From Larkinella punicea (GTDB lineage Bacteria > Bacteroidota > Bacteroidia > Cytophagales > Spirosomataceae), in the NCBI RefSeq assembly GCF_003334855.1, contig NZ_QOWE01000024.1:62001-126000 (forward strand): a DNA stretch of 64,000 nt, read 5' to 3'. Below are positions 53,309 through 62,457 of the stretch, in pieces. Position 1 is the stretch's first letter. Each line of letters starts with the position of its first letter. A program made the translations under genes and the position numbers. Below the pieces are notes generated by a model that was not told the origin of the DNA, made no database searches, and saw only the letters and a program-made list of their open reading frames with translations.

Positions 53309-54202
53309 TTATAAACTCAATGCGCCGATCGGCACGGTATTTTCGCCCAATTCCGCCAGCCGAACCGCCGGGCCGGGTTGAAAAGCGCCCATCAGGTAGG
53401 CTGGAAGCCTTTTTTCGACACCGGCTCGCAGGGGTTCCCCGGTGAGCGACAAGCCACCACCCAGCACGATGACGTCCGGATGCAACAGATGCACGACGTG
53501 TGAGAGCCCAAGCGCCAGATCGTCGGCCAGTCGCCCGAAGATTTGCTGGGCCGTCGGGTCGCCCCGGTCGAATGCTTCCCGTAAAAACCGGGCTTCACCG
53601 GTTTGGGCCGAACCGACCACCTGCTTCAGAATCGAGTCCGGGGGCAGGTTGGTCAGCGCTTCGCGGATTTCGCGGTCGACGGCCCAGCCGGAGCAGACCG
53701 ACTCCAGGGTGGTGCCGGTTTTATCGAGCCGGAGGTGGCCAATTTCGGTTTCGCCCGGTGGCATTCCGTGGTAAATTTGCCCGTCGATCACCAGGCCGCC
53801 CCCAACGCCACTGCCGAGTGTCACGTAGAAAACCTGCCGGAATGCGCGTCCGGCACCGTGCAGAGCCTCGCCCAGAGCCGCCACATTGGCGTCGTTTTCC
53901 ACCCGAATCCGCTGGGCCGACGTCCGCTGCCGCAGCCACTCGCCCAGGCCAAAACCGGCCCAGCCTTCAATCTGGTGGGAGGTCGCGATCCGGCCGGTTT
54001 GGGTGTCGACCGGGCCACCGAACCCGACGCCAATGGTTTGAATGGGTTCCGAAAGTTGCTGGAGGGTGTCGTCGATGTGGGCTAAAATTCCGGCGGCCCC
54101 GCGGGATTTATCGACCGTAAACCGGAAATGGTGCCGAAGGGTGGTTGCTTCACCCGCTACGAGTTGCAGTTTGGTACCGCCAATTTCAATGCCAAGATTC
54201 AT
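53309..54202 (-). CDS. ROK-family sugar kinase without zinc motif
   Basis: A 297-residue protein with the ROK phosphate-1 motif GIEIGGTKLQLV, GVGFGGPVD, the sugar-binding VENDANVAALGE and phosphate-2 TLGSGVGGGLV. The usual CxCGxxGCxE zinc site is replaced by GTTLESVCSGWAVDRE (only one Cys). It phosphorylates a sugar with ATP, identity unknown. It lies just upstream of the SIS isomerase gene. Confidence 0.9.
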   Translation of the reverse strand: MNLGIEIGGTKLQLVAGEATTLRHHFRFTVDKSRGAAGILAHIDDTLQQLSEPIQTIGVGFGGPVDTQTGRIATSHQIEGWAGFGLGEWLRQRTSAQRIRVENDANVAALGEALHGAGRAFRQVFYVTLGSGVGGGLVIDGQIYHGMPPGETEIGHLRLDKTGTTLESVCSGWAVDREIREALTNLPPDSILKQVVGSAQTGEARFLREAFDRGDPTAQQIFGRLADDLALGLSHVVHLLHPDVIVLGGGLSLTGEPLRAGVEKRLPAYLMGAFQPGPAVRLAELGENTVPIGALSL

Positions 54203-54297
54203 TCTGTTGAGCGGAACTCAATCCGCCATGCGTAGGAATAGATGGTCAGGCGATGCGTCAGAAACACAGCCATCCGGCAAAGTAAAGAAGAAAAAAA

Positions 54298-55032
54298 TTA
54301 CCGGAGGGTATCTTTTTGAAGATGGGGGTAATTTCGTCGGGTAAGCGCCGGAAGCTGGATGCCGGGGCCATTTTGCCAGGCGTCGGCCCCCGAAACGGGC
54401 GGGCGGCCCAGGATGTCAGACCGCAATTGCCGCTTTTCGACCGACGAAACATTCAAACGTTTATCCCGGGTTTGCAACAGGCCGGGGTCGATCTGGCCGT
54501 CTCTCGTAAAGTCCATCACCAGCGCCGGGCCACCAAAGGGGAGCGTCGAATCCTGATCGGTGTGCCACAGTTGCCAGGTTTTGCCATACCGCGTAACCAG
54601 CGTACTCATCAGATCGTGTTCGGCCTTTGGGCTTAAACCGGGGGCCACCAGCACCCCGCTTTTCACGTTGTAGCGGTAGCTGTGCCAGAGTTTTTTTTCA
54701 TCGTCCGGCAGGGTTTTAAATAGGCGCTCCGAAATGACGTATTCCACGCCCATCAATTTGGCATTCGTTCCGCTGCCGTCAAAAATGGCGCATTGCGTCA
54801 GGTCTTCGCTGAGCGTACTGCAATAGTGATGAGCCTCGAACTGGCTCGCCCGCCGACCGTTATAAAATTGAAATTTGTTGAGATAAAGCGCCAGTTGTTG
54901 AGCCGGAGTCGGCGGTTTTTGTGCGGTTTTAGTCGTTGCCTGACGTGTTTCGGGTACACCGGATGACGTATGATCTCCTCCACAAGCTTGTAGCAGTACG
55001 GCTCCCAGTACATAAAACCCCAATTTAATCAT
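54298..55032 (-). CDS. OBAP / DUF1264 lipoprotein
   Basis: A 244-residue protein with a lipobox (GAVLLQAC, Cys17). The body matches DUF1264, the plant oil-body-associated protein family: FEAHHYCSTLSEDLTQCAIFD (core AHHYC), GVEYVISERLFKTLPDDEKKLWHSY (core EYVISERLF), VKSGVLVAPGL and RYGKTWQLWHTD. The two His and the Cys in AHHYC may bind metal (inference). Membership of a lipid-body-linked family in a lipoprotein is of interest. It is likely monocistronic. Confidence 0.85.
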   Translation of the reverse strand: MIKLGFYVLGAVLLQACGGDHTSSGVPETRQATTKTAQKPPTPAQQLALYLNKFQFYNGRRASQFEAHHYCSTLSEDLTQCAIFDGSGTNAKLMGVEYVISERLFKTLPDDEKKLWHSYRYNVKSGVLVAPGLSPKAEHDLMSTLVTRYGKTWQLWHTDQDSTLPFGGPALVMDFTRDGQIDPGLLQTRDKRLNVSSVEKRQLRSDILGRPPVSGADAWQNGPGIQLPALTRRNYPHLQKDTLR

Positions 55033-55205
55033 TGTGACAGAAAAAAATGCGTTTCTCTACAATGATCACAACTTTCGTTCGCAGGATTTGTTCGAGGTAA
55101 TTGTGCCGGGGAAGTTACTTTTTTTGGAAAAGATATGCGATCACCAGGGGCCCGTTTATTTTGTCATGAAGTGCATTGTTGTTTGTATGCAAAACCGATC
55201 AGGTG

Positions 55206-55889
55206 CTAATTTAAATGAAAAGGTTGTCGGTCCTGCTGGATGATTTTAGAGTTATGAATCAGGCCCAGTATCAGCAAACCGATCACAATAGCGACGGCAA
55301 TCTGGAGGGATGAGATGAGGTTGAATTGTGAGGATTCTGTTTTTGAATCCTTAACAAGGCTCTGACCTTCAGTATATTGAATTTGTGCTAGCTCATTTAA
55401 ACACGCAATGGCCCGTTGAAACGTTTGGGAGCCTTTGCCGTTAAACAATTCACTACCCGCTTCTTTATTTCCGGATTCACTCAGGTGAAGAATACGGTTT
55501 TCGAGTATCGCATAGTCACTAACCCGGTTTTTAAAATTATACAGACTTTTAGCTTCTTCCGTAATTAGAAAGGTCTTTTCATAATTTCGGATGAGTGAAT
55601 CGATCGACTGGTTCTGTGTTTTAAGCTGGGCTTTGATTTCGGCCGGGGTTGAGGTCGTTGTTGCCATGAGGTGCTTCTCCACCAACAGCCGCTTGATGTA
55701 CAGATTTTCGATTAAATGAACCATATCGACTGCGGGAATAAGCCGATCCTGGTAGATGGAAGAGAAGGATTTATCGATGTCGTTGATGTTGCTGCGCGAA
55801 AGAACTGTGCTTAGGACAATCAATACCATAATTCCGCTCAGAAGAAGCGCGGCCTTCATTTTTTGCTGAATAACAAATGACCATTTCAT
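55206..55889 (-). CDS. 4HB (chemoreceptor-type) sensor without signalling domain
   Basis: A 227-residue protein: TM1 (ALLLSGIMVLIVLSTVL), a four-helix-bundle ligand domain as in chemoreceptors (MVHLIENLYIKRLLVEKHLM), TM2 (LQIAVAIVIGLLILGLI), then only about 15 residues (HNSKIIQQDRQPFHLN). The HAMP and methyl-accepting domains are missing. No frame for them follows downstream. It may be a free sensor or a natural truncation. The base composition is rather AT-rich. Confidence 0.78.
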   Translation of the reverse strand: MKWSFVIQQKMKAALLLSGIMVLIVLSTVLSRSNINDIDKSFSSIYQDRLIPAVDMVHLIENLYIKRLLVEKHLMATTTSTPAEIKAQLKTQNQSIDSLIRNYEKTFLITEEAKSLYNFKNRVSDYAILENRILHLSESGNKEAGSELFNGKGSQTFQRAIACLNELAQIQYTEGQSLVKDSKTESSQFNLISSLQIAVAIVIGLLILGLIHNSKIIQQDRQPFHLN

Positions 55890-56052
55890 AGCCTGTCCGG
55901 ATTATATTGTGAGGGAAATACCGTTCCCATGTTTTCTACTAATTAACGAAAATAAGATTATTTCTATATATTTTTTCATTCTTGTTGTTGGGCTTCATTG
56001 GTTCTGTTTTGTTATAGAGGAAGTCAACAGGCTGATTCTGTTTCAAAGGACC

Positions 56053-56060
56053 TAAATTTG
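56053..56060 (+). promoter_or_regulatory. Possible -7 box (TAAATTTG)
   Basis: A TAnnTTTG match 79 bp before the start codon of the cupredoxin-propeller gene. No TTG at the expected -33 position (about 56031), so weak. Confidence 0.35.
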
Positions 56061-56139
56061 GTGTAGACAGAACGTTGGAGACATTGGATTTTCTCCTAAT
56101 TTTAACGTATAGATTCCTAGACCCTTATGATTTGTTCCT

Positions 56140-59007
56140 ATGTACAAACTCCTGTTGTTCATCCCTTTCGTTTTTGCCATTCTTGCCATAACCCAAACGG
56201 ATCCTGCGGCACGAATTTCTCCCACCCAATCCATTCAGGACACTACGAAGATTGACCGCGAGTATGCGCTGGAAGCGAACATGACCGGTTTTTTTAGTAA
56301 GAACGGCGCCCGAAATCCCACCTTACGGGCCAACAAAGGCGACCGGGTTCGCATTACGATTACCAACGGCGAGACGATGACGCACGACATCGCGCTGGAA
56401 AAACTCAAGCTAAAAAGCAAGACGATTCTGGAAAAAGGGTCCAGCACCAGCCTTACATTTACGGCTGGTCAGAATGATACGTATTATTGTTCCGTTCCGG
56501 GTCACCGGGCCGCCGGGATGGTAGGTGCCATTGAGGTGGTGGAGGGTGTGATTTCGGATGCCACCATTGCCGGACAGGTGCCGATGAAAGACGGCCAGCC
56601 GCTCAACCTGAACTTCGAAACCGGAACGCTGAAAGACTGGACGGCCACGGGCGACGCATTTGCCAACCCACTCTTTGACGCCGATCCGTCGCCGGTGCAT
56701 GAAAAGGAAATGAACATCGGTTTCGAGGGGAAGTATTTCCTGAGCAGCGGGGGAACCGCGAACTACAAACAAACCGGCACGCTGACTTCCGTACCGTTCA
56801 AAGTGACTCAGCCGTTTGCGGCTTTCCGGGTGTCGGGCGGGGCGTTGCAGGATACGCGCGTCGAACTCGTTCAGGCCGGAACCAACAAGATTATTTACCA
56901 CATTACCGGACAGGGCCGGGCTACGCTCCAACCCGCCGTTGTGGATCTGCAACCGTATCTGAACCAGGATATTTTCATTCGGATCATCGACAATGAAACC
57001 GGTATTTCCCAGATTCCGTATATTCCGAACGACAAGTGGGCGCACATCAATTTTGATGCGTTTCTGTTTTATCCCACCCGTCCCAACTTTCCGAACGAAC
57101 TGGATCAGAAGGACATCATCATTCTGCCGCCCCTCGATCCTGTCCTTCATGCCGGCCTTTCCGGTACGGAAGCCGCCAGGGTGATGACCTTGCCGAAAGG
57201 ATTTAAGATTACGCTGGCAGCCTCCGAACCCGACATCATCAAACCGATCTGTTTCACCATCGACTGGCGGGGTCGGCTTTGGGTGGTCGAATCACACACG
57301 TATCCGGTTCCGGCACCCGAAGGCCAGGGCCGGGACCGGATCCTGATTTTTGAAGACACCAACGGCGACGGAACGCTGGATAAGAAAAAAGTTTTTGCCG
57401 AGGGGCTGAACCTTGTCAGCGGGATGGAAGTGGGCATGGGGGGCGTGTGGCTGGGTGCGGCTCCCTATCTGCTGTTCATTCCGGCGGATTTCAAAACCGA
57501 CAAACCGACCGGCCCGGCCCAGAAACTGCTCGACGGCTGGGGCACGCAGGATACCCACGAAACCCTCAACAGCCTGCGCTGGGGACCCGATGGCTGGCTG
57601 TATGGCAACCACGGCGTCTTTACGCATTCGAACGTTGGAAAACCGGGCGCACCAGACTCGGAGCGGACCAAACTGAACGCCGGGGTGTGGCGGTATCATC
57701 CGACCAACCACCAGTTTGAACTGTTTGCCGAAGGCACCAGCAACCCCTGGGGCATCGACTTCAACGACTACGGACATGCCTTCATCACGGCCTGCGTCAT
57801 TCCGCACATGTATCACATGATTCAGGGCGGGCGGTATTTCCGGCAGGCCGGCAAACATTTCAACCCGTATACCTACGACGACATCAAAACGCACGCCGAC
57901 CACGTCCACTGGCTGGGCAAACGCGGTCCTCATGCCGGCAATTTCCGGTCGGCGGCAGCGGGAGGGGGACACGCCCACGCCGGGGCCATGATCTACCTCG
58001 GCCATAGCTGGCCGCAGGAATACCGCAATGATATTTTCATGAATAACATCAACGGCGCCCGGCTAAACCAGGATCATCCGACCCGGTCCGGATCGGGCTA
58101 TCTGGTGAAACACAAACCGGATTTTCTGGCCATGAACGATTCGTGGTCGCAGTGGCTGAATATGAAATATGACCCCAGCGGATCGGTTTTTGCCATCGAC
58201 TGGTACGATAAGAACCAGTGCCACAGCTCAAACCCGGATGTGCATAACAAAACGATGGGCCGGATTTTCAAGATTACCCACGAAAATGACAAGTGGGTGC
58301 AGGTCGATCTGTCGAAAGCGTCGGATCTGGAACTGGTAAATCAGCAGCTCAATCCGAACGAGTGGTATGTCAGACAGGCCCGTACGATTTTGCAGGAGCG
58401 CGGCCCCAACAAGAAGGTTCACAAAGCGCTGAAGGAAATACTGGCTAAAAACCCCGATGCAACCCGGAAACTCCGGGCGCTGTGGGCGTTGCACGTCACG
58501 AAAGGGCTGACCGAAAAAGAGCTGGTAGACCTGCTTGCCAACGAGAGCGAATACGTCCGAAGCTGGGCGATTCAACTGCTGGCGGAAGACAAAACCGTGT
58601 CGCCGGAAACCTTGAAACGCTTTGCGACCCTGGCCCAGAATGACAATTCGGCCCTGGTGCGGCTTTACCTGACCTCGGCGATGCTGCGGCTGGAACCGGC
58701 TCAACGGTGGGAAGTGCTGGAAGCCCTCGTTCAGAAAACCGAGGATAAAGACGATCATAACCTGCCGCTGATGGTGTGGTATGCCGCCGAACCGCTGGCC
58801 ATTGTGGATGCCAAACGGCTGTTGCAGATGGCGGAGAAAGCCAAACTTCCGAAAATCATGCCGTATGCGGTCCAACGCATCGGTGCCATTGGATCGAATG
58901 ACGCCAAAAAAGTGCTGAAAGAACTGAACGAGCGGTTGGGGAAAATGGGGCATTCGCACGAGAACCACGAAATTCAACAGGTGCTGGCGAAGGCACTGGA
59001 GGAGTAA
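56140..59007 (+). CDS. Cupredoxin-propeller-HEAT membrane-bound dehydrogenase-like protein
   Basis: A 955-residue exported protein (signal LLLFIPFVFAILAITQ). Residues 45-145 form a type-1 copper domain (His in MTHDIAL about 83, then Cys, His and Met in YYCSVPGHRAAGM at about 117, 122 and 127). A lectin-like segment follows (about 150-320). Residues 350-710 form a propeller with DWRGRLWVVESHTYP, FEDTNGDGTLDKKKVF and GGHAHAGAMIYLGHSWP. The last 240 residues are HEAT-like helices. Such PVC/Bacteroidota proteins often end in a cytochrome c domain; no CxxCH is seen here, so electrons may leave through the copper site (inference). Confidence 0.87.
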   Translation: MYKLLLFIPFVFAILAITQTDPAARISPTQSIQDTTKIDREYALEANMTGFFSKNGARNPTLRANKGDRVRITITNGETMTHDIALEKLKLKSKTILEKGSSTSLTFTAGQNDTYYCSVPGHRAAGMVGAIEVVEGVISDATIAGQVPMKDGQPLNLNFETGTLKDWTATGDAFANPLFDADPSPVHEKEMNIGFEGKYFLSSGGTANYKQTGTLTSVPFKVTQPFAAFRVSGGALQDTRVELVQAGTNKIIYHITGQGRATLQPAVVDLQPYLNQDIFIRIIDNETGISQIPYIPNDKWAHINFDAFLFYPTRPNFPNELDQKDIIILPPLDPVLHAGLSGTEAARVMTLPKGFKITLAASEPDIIKPICFTIDWRGRLWVVESHTYPVPAPEGQGRDRILIFEDTNGDGTLDKKKVFAEGLNLVSGMEVGMGGVWLGAAPYLLFIPADFKTDKPTGPAQKLLDGWGTQDTHETLNSLRWGPDGWLYGNHGVFTHSNVGKPGAPDSERTKLNAGVWRYHPTNHQFELFAEGTSNPWGIDFNDYGHAFITACVIPHMYHMIQGGRYFRQAGKHFNPYTYDDIKTHADHVHWLGKRGPHAGNFRSAAAGGGHAHAGAMIYLGHSWPQEYRNDIFMNNINGARLNQDHPTRSGSGYLVKHKPDFLAMNDSWSQWLNMKYDPSGSVFAIDWYDKNQCHSSNPDVHNKTMGRIFKITHENDKWVQVDLSKASDLELVNQQLNPNEWYVRQARTILQERGPNKKVHKALKEILAKNPDATRKLRALWALHVTKGLTEKELVDLLANESEYVRSWAIQLLAEDKTVSPETLKRFATLAQNDNSALVRLYLTSAMLRLEPAQRWEVLEALVQKTEDKDDHNLPLMVWYAAEPLAIVDAKRLLQMAEKAKLPKIMPYAVQRIGAIGSNDAKKVLKELNERLGKMGHSHENHEIQQVLAKALEE

Positions 59008-59010
59008 GCT

Positions 59011-59130
59011 CACCGGTTTTGGATGGGAACACGGATTGGACGGATCGAGCGGATTTACACAGATTAAAATATAAATCAGTTTTTTGATCCGTTTGATCCG
59101 CCCAATCCGTGTTCCTATCCAAAACCGGTG
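59011..59130. repeat. Inverted repeat, ACGGATTG/GATCCGT family (second copy)
   Basis: Left arm 59011-59046 (CACCGGTTTTGGAT, then GGAACACGGATTGG) pairs with a right arm ending at 59130 (CCAATCCGTGTTCC, TATCCAAAACCGGTG). It shares GGAACACGGATTG and GATCCGTTTGATCC with 10046-10127. It lies 3 bp after the stop of the propeller gene. Confidence 0.85.
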
Positions 59131-59232
59131 GTACTTTACCAGCCTTTTCTTTGACTGGATCAATTCGCGATTTACCGGGAGTGGAAAAGTAAAATATACC
59201 GCCTACATTCAGCATAAATTTCATTTGAACGT

Positions 59233-59637
59233 ATGCGGGTTGTCTTTCTATTGGTTGCGCTTGGCATTGCCCTGGTTTTTTATTTGAGTTGGGTACCGAA
59301 TCCGGATATGGCTTTGGTCTGGTTTGTGCCGGATTGGATCGCCAACTGGACCGACGCCCGGGCCAATGGCGATTTACGCACGGCGGTTCCCTTCGTGTTT
59401 CTGGGGCTGATTACGGGTGTCTGGCTCTTTCGTCTACGGAAGTCGGCGGTTTGGTGGTTGGTCACCCTGGTGGGTCTTACTGGTATTGCGGCCATTGCGG
59501 AAGCGGGACAGATCGCGATGCCACACCGGCACTTTAGCTGGGCCGATATTGGGTGGGGCGGTATTGGGTCACTCCTTGGCCTGCTGGTGGCCTACGGGGG
59601 GATGCAAACCTTGAAATGGCTGAAAGTGAGTCTGTAA
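59233..59637 (+). CDS. VanZ-like membrane protein
   Basis: A 134-residue protein with four membrane helices. It has the VanZ layout: YLSWVPNPDM after TM1, the AVPFVFLGLITGVWL helix, an AEAGQIAMPHRHFSWADIG motif (E, Q and D positions as in VanZ EQ...D) and a last Gly-rich helix. VanZ-like proteins have a loose link to envelope and glycopeptide resistance but mostly unknown roles. Confidence 0.82.
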   Translation: MRVVFLLVALGIALVFYLSWVPNPDMALVWFVPDWIANWTDARANGDLRTAVPFVFLGLITGVWLFRLRKSAVWWLVTLVGLTGIAAIAEAGQIAMPHRHFSWADIGWGGIGSLLGLLVAYGGMQTLKWLKVSL

Positions 59638-59699
59638 TGTGGACGGATTAAGCCTGGTGACGATTCCGGTTGGTCCCAGAATACCCTTCAATGGAAAAC

Positions 59700-61061
59700 T
59701 CAAACGGGTAAAAAAACGCTGAATGTGGCTCCCTGACCCACCTGGCTGGTGGCCACAATGGATCCGCCGTGGTTTTTGATCACCTTGTCACAGATGGCCA
59801 GACCGATCCCGGTACCGGCATAGTCTTTCCGGCCATGAAGCCGTTGGAAAACCTGGAAAATCCGTTCCGCATACCGCACATCGAAGCCAATGCCGTTGTC
59901 GATGATATCGATACAATGGTAAGCAATTGCTTTTCCGCGCGTCTGAACGCCATCCGGCAGGTTTTCCTCGGCAATCCAACGGGCCTTGATTTGGATCTGA
60001 GGGGGCGTTGAAGGCTTGTGGAATTTGAGCGCATTGCTGAGCAGGTTCTGGAAAAGCTGCCGGAGTTGCCGCGAATCGCCGAGTACCACTGGCAGCGGAT
60101 CGACTATTATTTCTGCTCCTAACTCCGAGATAACGCCATCGAGATCCGTCATCACCAGATTCACCAGCGCCGTGAGTGAAACGGGAATGTCGACCTCCCG
60201 CTGGGTCGACAAACGGGAGAGGTTCAGCAGGTCCGTAATCAGAGTAGACATTCGTTCGCCCGCCATCTTCATCCGGTTCAATATGTCCAGACCGGCAGGT
60301 TCCAGCACCGAACCGTACTGATCCGATAGCATACTGCTGAAGGACTGAATTTTTCGCAGCGGTTCTTTCAGATCGTGGGAAGCCACATACGCAAACTCCT
60401 GCAGGCTATTGTTCGATTGGAGCAACCGCTCGTTGGATTTCAGCAGTTCTTTGTTGGAAGCCGCCAGTTCCTTGTTGACCTCTTCCAGTTCACGGGTGCG
60501 TTCATAAACCTGTTCTTCCAGGTTGCTGACCATCAATTGGAAACGCTCCTCGTTTTTCCTCAGTTCATGGTTCGCTTTTCTCAACTCCAGCAGGTTCACC
60601 ACCTGTTTTGCCAGAATCTTCAAAGCGCTCAGTTGGTGTTCATCCAGCACTTTCGGTTCATGATCGATGACGCATAGCGAACCGAGGGCAAAACCGTTTG
60701 ATTCTACGAGGGGAACGCCCGCGTAAAAAATAACATGGGGTTCGCCGGTGACCAGAGGATTGCCCGCGAAACGTTCGTCTGTTCTGGAATCGGTTACGAT
60801 GAAGGTTTCCAGCGGATTTTGCAGGGCGTGGGTGCAGAACGCCAGTTCACGTGGTGTTTCCCGGACATCGAGCCCGTGGTTGGATTTAAACCACTGCCTT
60901 TTGTCATCGATCAGGCTAATGAGGGAAATGGGCGTTTGACAGATTTGGGAAGCCAGGTTGGTAATGGCATCGTAATCACTATCGGGCAATGAATCAAGGA
61001 TATGATACGCTTTTAACGCATTGATTCGGTTGATTTCTTCAGGCGAAAAAGTCGGTGGCAT
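59700..61061 (-). CDS. GAF-domain histidine kinase (cytosolic)
   Basis: A 453-residue soluble kinase. Residues 20-165 are a GAF domain ([22 protein letters not shown] in pieces, [15 protein letters not shown]). Residues 170-215 form a coiled coil with [19 protein letters not shown]. The HisKA box has His at about 228 in [15 protein letters not shown], then an HATPase_c domain with [10 protein letters not shown] and [12 protein letters not shown]. The type is like phytochrome-linked kinases of Bacteroidota, but the GAF lacks an obvious bilin Cys context. No response regulator is nearby. Confidence 0.9.
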   Translation of the reverse strand: MPPTFSPEEINRINALKAYHILDSLPDSDYDAITNLASQICQTPISLISLIDDKRQWFKSNHGLDVRETPRELAFCTHALQNPLETFIVTDSRTDERFAGNPLVTGEPHVIFYAGVPLVESNGFALGSLCVIDHEPKVLDEHQLSALKILAKQVVNLLELRKANHELRKNEERFQLMVSNLEEQVYERTRELEEVNKELAASNKELLKSNERLLQSNNSLQEFAYVASHDLKEPLRKIQSFSSMLSDQYGSVLEPAGLDILNRMKMAGERMSTLITDLLNLSRLSTQREVDIPVSLTALVNLVMTDLDGVISELGAEIIVDPLPVVLGDSRQLRQLFQNLLSNALKFHKPSTPPQIQIKARWIAEENLPDGVQTRGKAIAYHCIDIIDNGIGFDVRYAERIFQVFQRLHGRKDYAGTGIGLAICDKVIKNHGGSIVATSQVGQGATFSVFLPV

Positions 61062-61223
61062 CAGTAAATAACAGTCGGGTAGCGGTTGGGCAGAAGAATA
61101 AGGTTTTCGAATGAATGAATTGATCGATGAAGGAGTTTAGGATGTATCTTCAGCACCTAACCAGCATGGCCCCCGGTTTGTTTTAAAAAGTAAGATCGTC
61201 GGGATGCTTAACCTGCTAATACT

Positions 61224-61772
61224 ATGTATGTTCTTCTTCGTATTGCCTTGCTGTTCAGTTTACTACGTGTTGGATTTCCGGCCTTGGCTCAGTATACTTC
61301 GTGGAAGCCAACATTTAATCCAATGGATGTGCGACAAGCACTGTTCTATATACAAAAGCCCCATTTGATGAATTTGTCGAATTATCTGGGCCATACCGTT
61401 CGCGATAAAATGGATGATTGCAAAGCTGAATCAGCACTCTTTCATTTCCGGGTCAATAGCCAGGGAAAAATAGACAGCATCCGGGTGGAAGGAAATCTGC
61501 GGGCAGCGTATAAAACGATCATTGTTACTAACATAAAAAGTACCGAAGGCAAATGGCAGTTGCCTCAAAATACGAGGCCCGAAGATTATTGCTGGTTTAT
61601 TTATCCTCATTTTGTTTTCGGATACACCTATTCCTGCCCTCCGGAGTCAATGGAGTTATATAGAATTCAGCAAACCCATTATGAAGTGTATAACCGGCTA
61701 AAACCTCAAACGGAAACCCGGTATGGAATTTTGCTTTCTCCGCGTGAACTTCCTACGATGCCTCGTAGATAA
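61224..61772 (+). CDS. Secreted protein, TonB-C-like (unknown)
   Basis: A 182-residue protein with a signal peptide ending PALAQ. The middle part FHFRVNSQGKIDSIRVEGNL, TIIVTNIKSTEGKWQLP resembles TonB C-terminal-like folds found as single domains in Bacteroidota, but the match is loose. AT-rich relative to the neighbours. No near relation to the convergent secreted gene at 61861. Confidence 0.6.
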   Translation: MYVLLRIALLFSLLRVGFPALAQYTSWKPTFNPMDVRQALFYIQKPHLMNLSNYLGHTVRDKMDDCKAESALFHFRVNSQGKIDSIRVEGNLRAAYKTIIVTNIKSTEGKWQLPQNTRPEDYCWFIYPHFVFGYTYSCPPESMELYRIQQTHYEVYNRLKPQTETRYGILLSPRELPTMPRR

Positions 61773-61805
61773 GTGAAAGTGAAAAAGAGGTCAAGTGCGT
61801 TATAA

Positions 61806-61834
61806 AAAAGCCGACCCAATCGGAGCCGGCTTTT
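61806..61834. terminator. Rho-independent-type bidirectional terminator
   Basis: AAAAGCCG (61806-61813) pairs with CGGCTTTT (61827-61834) around CACCCAATCGGAG-like sequence. A and T runs on both sides of the stem suit termination from both the plus gene ending at 61772 and the minus gene ending at 61861. Confidence 0.75.
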
Positions 61835-61860
61835 CACGTCTATGGAGGTAGGGTTCATTT

Positions 61861-62265
61861 TTAGTGGATAGCGACGAGCCGGGGAGCCGCCTGGGTCTGC
61901 GGGGTTGTGGCCAGCGTTAGTTCCTGCGTGGTGGTTTCAACGCCGTTGCTGATGGCGACCTGATACACGCCGTCGGGCAACGCACTGACATCCAGACGCA
62001 CCCGGGCTGCTTCCTGGCGTTTGCCGAACTGCTGTACAAAGAACTCCTTGCCCGCGCTGTTGGTCAGTCGAACGAACACCGTTCCGCCGGTTTCTTTTTG
62101 CAGGGCAATCTGGATTTTGCCTTCCGTCGTTTTGTACATGCTGCTTTTGAAGGCGGCTGCGGTTTTGGGTTTTCCAGCGGGTTTGTTGGTGTCAGCCACG
62201 GAAGCTGAGACGGTTACGGCGGTCAGGGTAAAGGCAACGAGCAGGGATTTGATGAGCGTTTTCAT
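61861..62265 (-). CDS. Small secreted protein with T9SS-like beta-domain
   Basis: 134 residues from MKTLIKSLLVAFTLTA, with a signal peptide ending near SASVA. The mature part has a single beta-sandwich-like domain (GKIQIALQKETGGTVFVRL in pieces, FVQQFGKRQEA, LPDGVYQVAISNG) like T9SS C-terminal or DUF3244-type modules, with no passenger. It is downstream of the SusD gene, separated by a terminator hairpin. Confidence 0.7.
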   Translation of the reverse strand: MKTLIKSLLVAFTLTAVTVSASVADTNKPAGKPKTAAAFKSSMYKTTEGKIQIALQKETGGTVFVRLTNSAGKEFFVQQFGKRQEAARVRLDVSALPDGVYQVAISNGVETTTQELTLATTPQTQAAPRLVAIH

Positions 62266-62385
62266 GGCGTATGAAGTTTGATTTTTGTTTCTGTTTGAAT
62301 GAATCAAAGGTCGGCTTCAACGGCAGAAAAGACTGTCACAAATGAGTCGATAACTGCTACTTTTGAGAAAGAGGAGGACGTAAAA

Positions 62386-62417
62386 GTGGTCTTGTGCCAG
62401 GATTCGCACAAGACCAC
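62386..62417 (-). terminator. Terminator after the SusD gene
   Basis: A perfect 12-bp stem, GTGGTCTTGTGC (62386-62397) with GCACAAGACCAC (62406-62417), loop 8 nt, followed on the minus strand by TTTTAC. It lies 41 bp downstream of the SusD stop. Confidence 0.8.
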
Positions 62418-62457
62418 CCGAGGAAAGCAAAAAGGATGATTTTTTTCACGGTATCGT

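Noticed and set aside
55034-55243. 69-residue plus-strand frame
   Set aside because: No family features, overlaps the end of the 4HB gene, no promoter signal.
58228-59163. 311-residue minus-strand frame
   Set aside because: Antisense to the HEAT region and runs through an inverted repeat.
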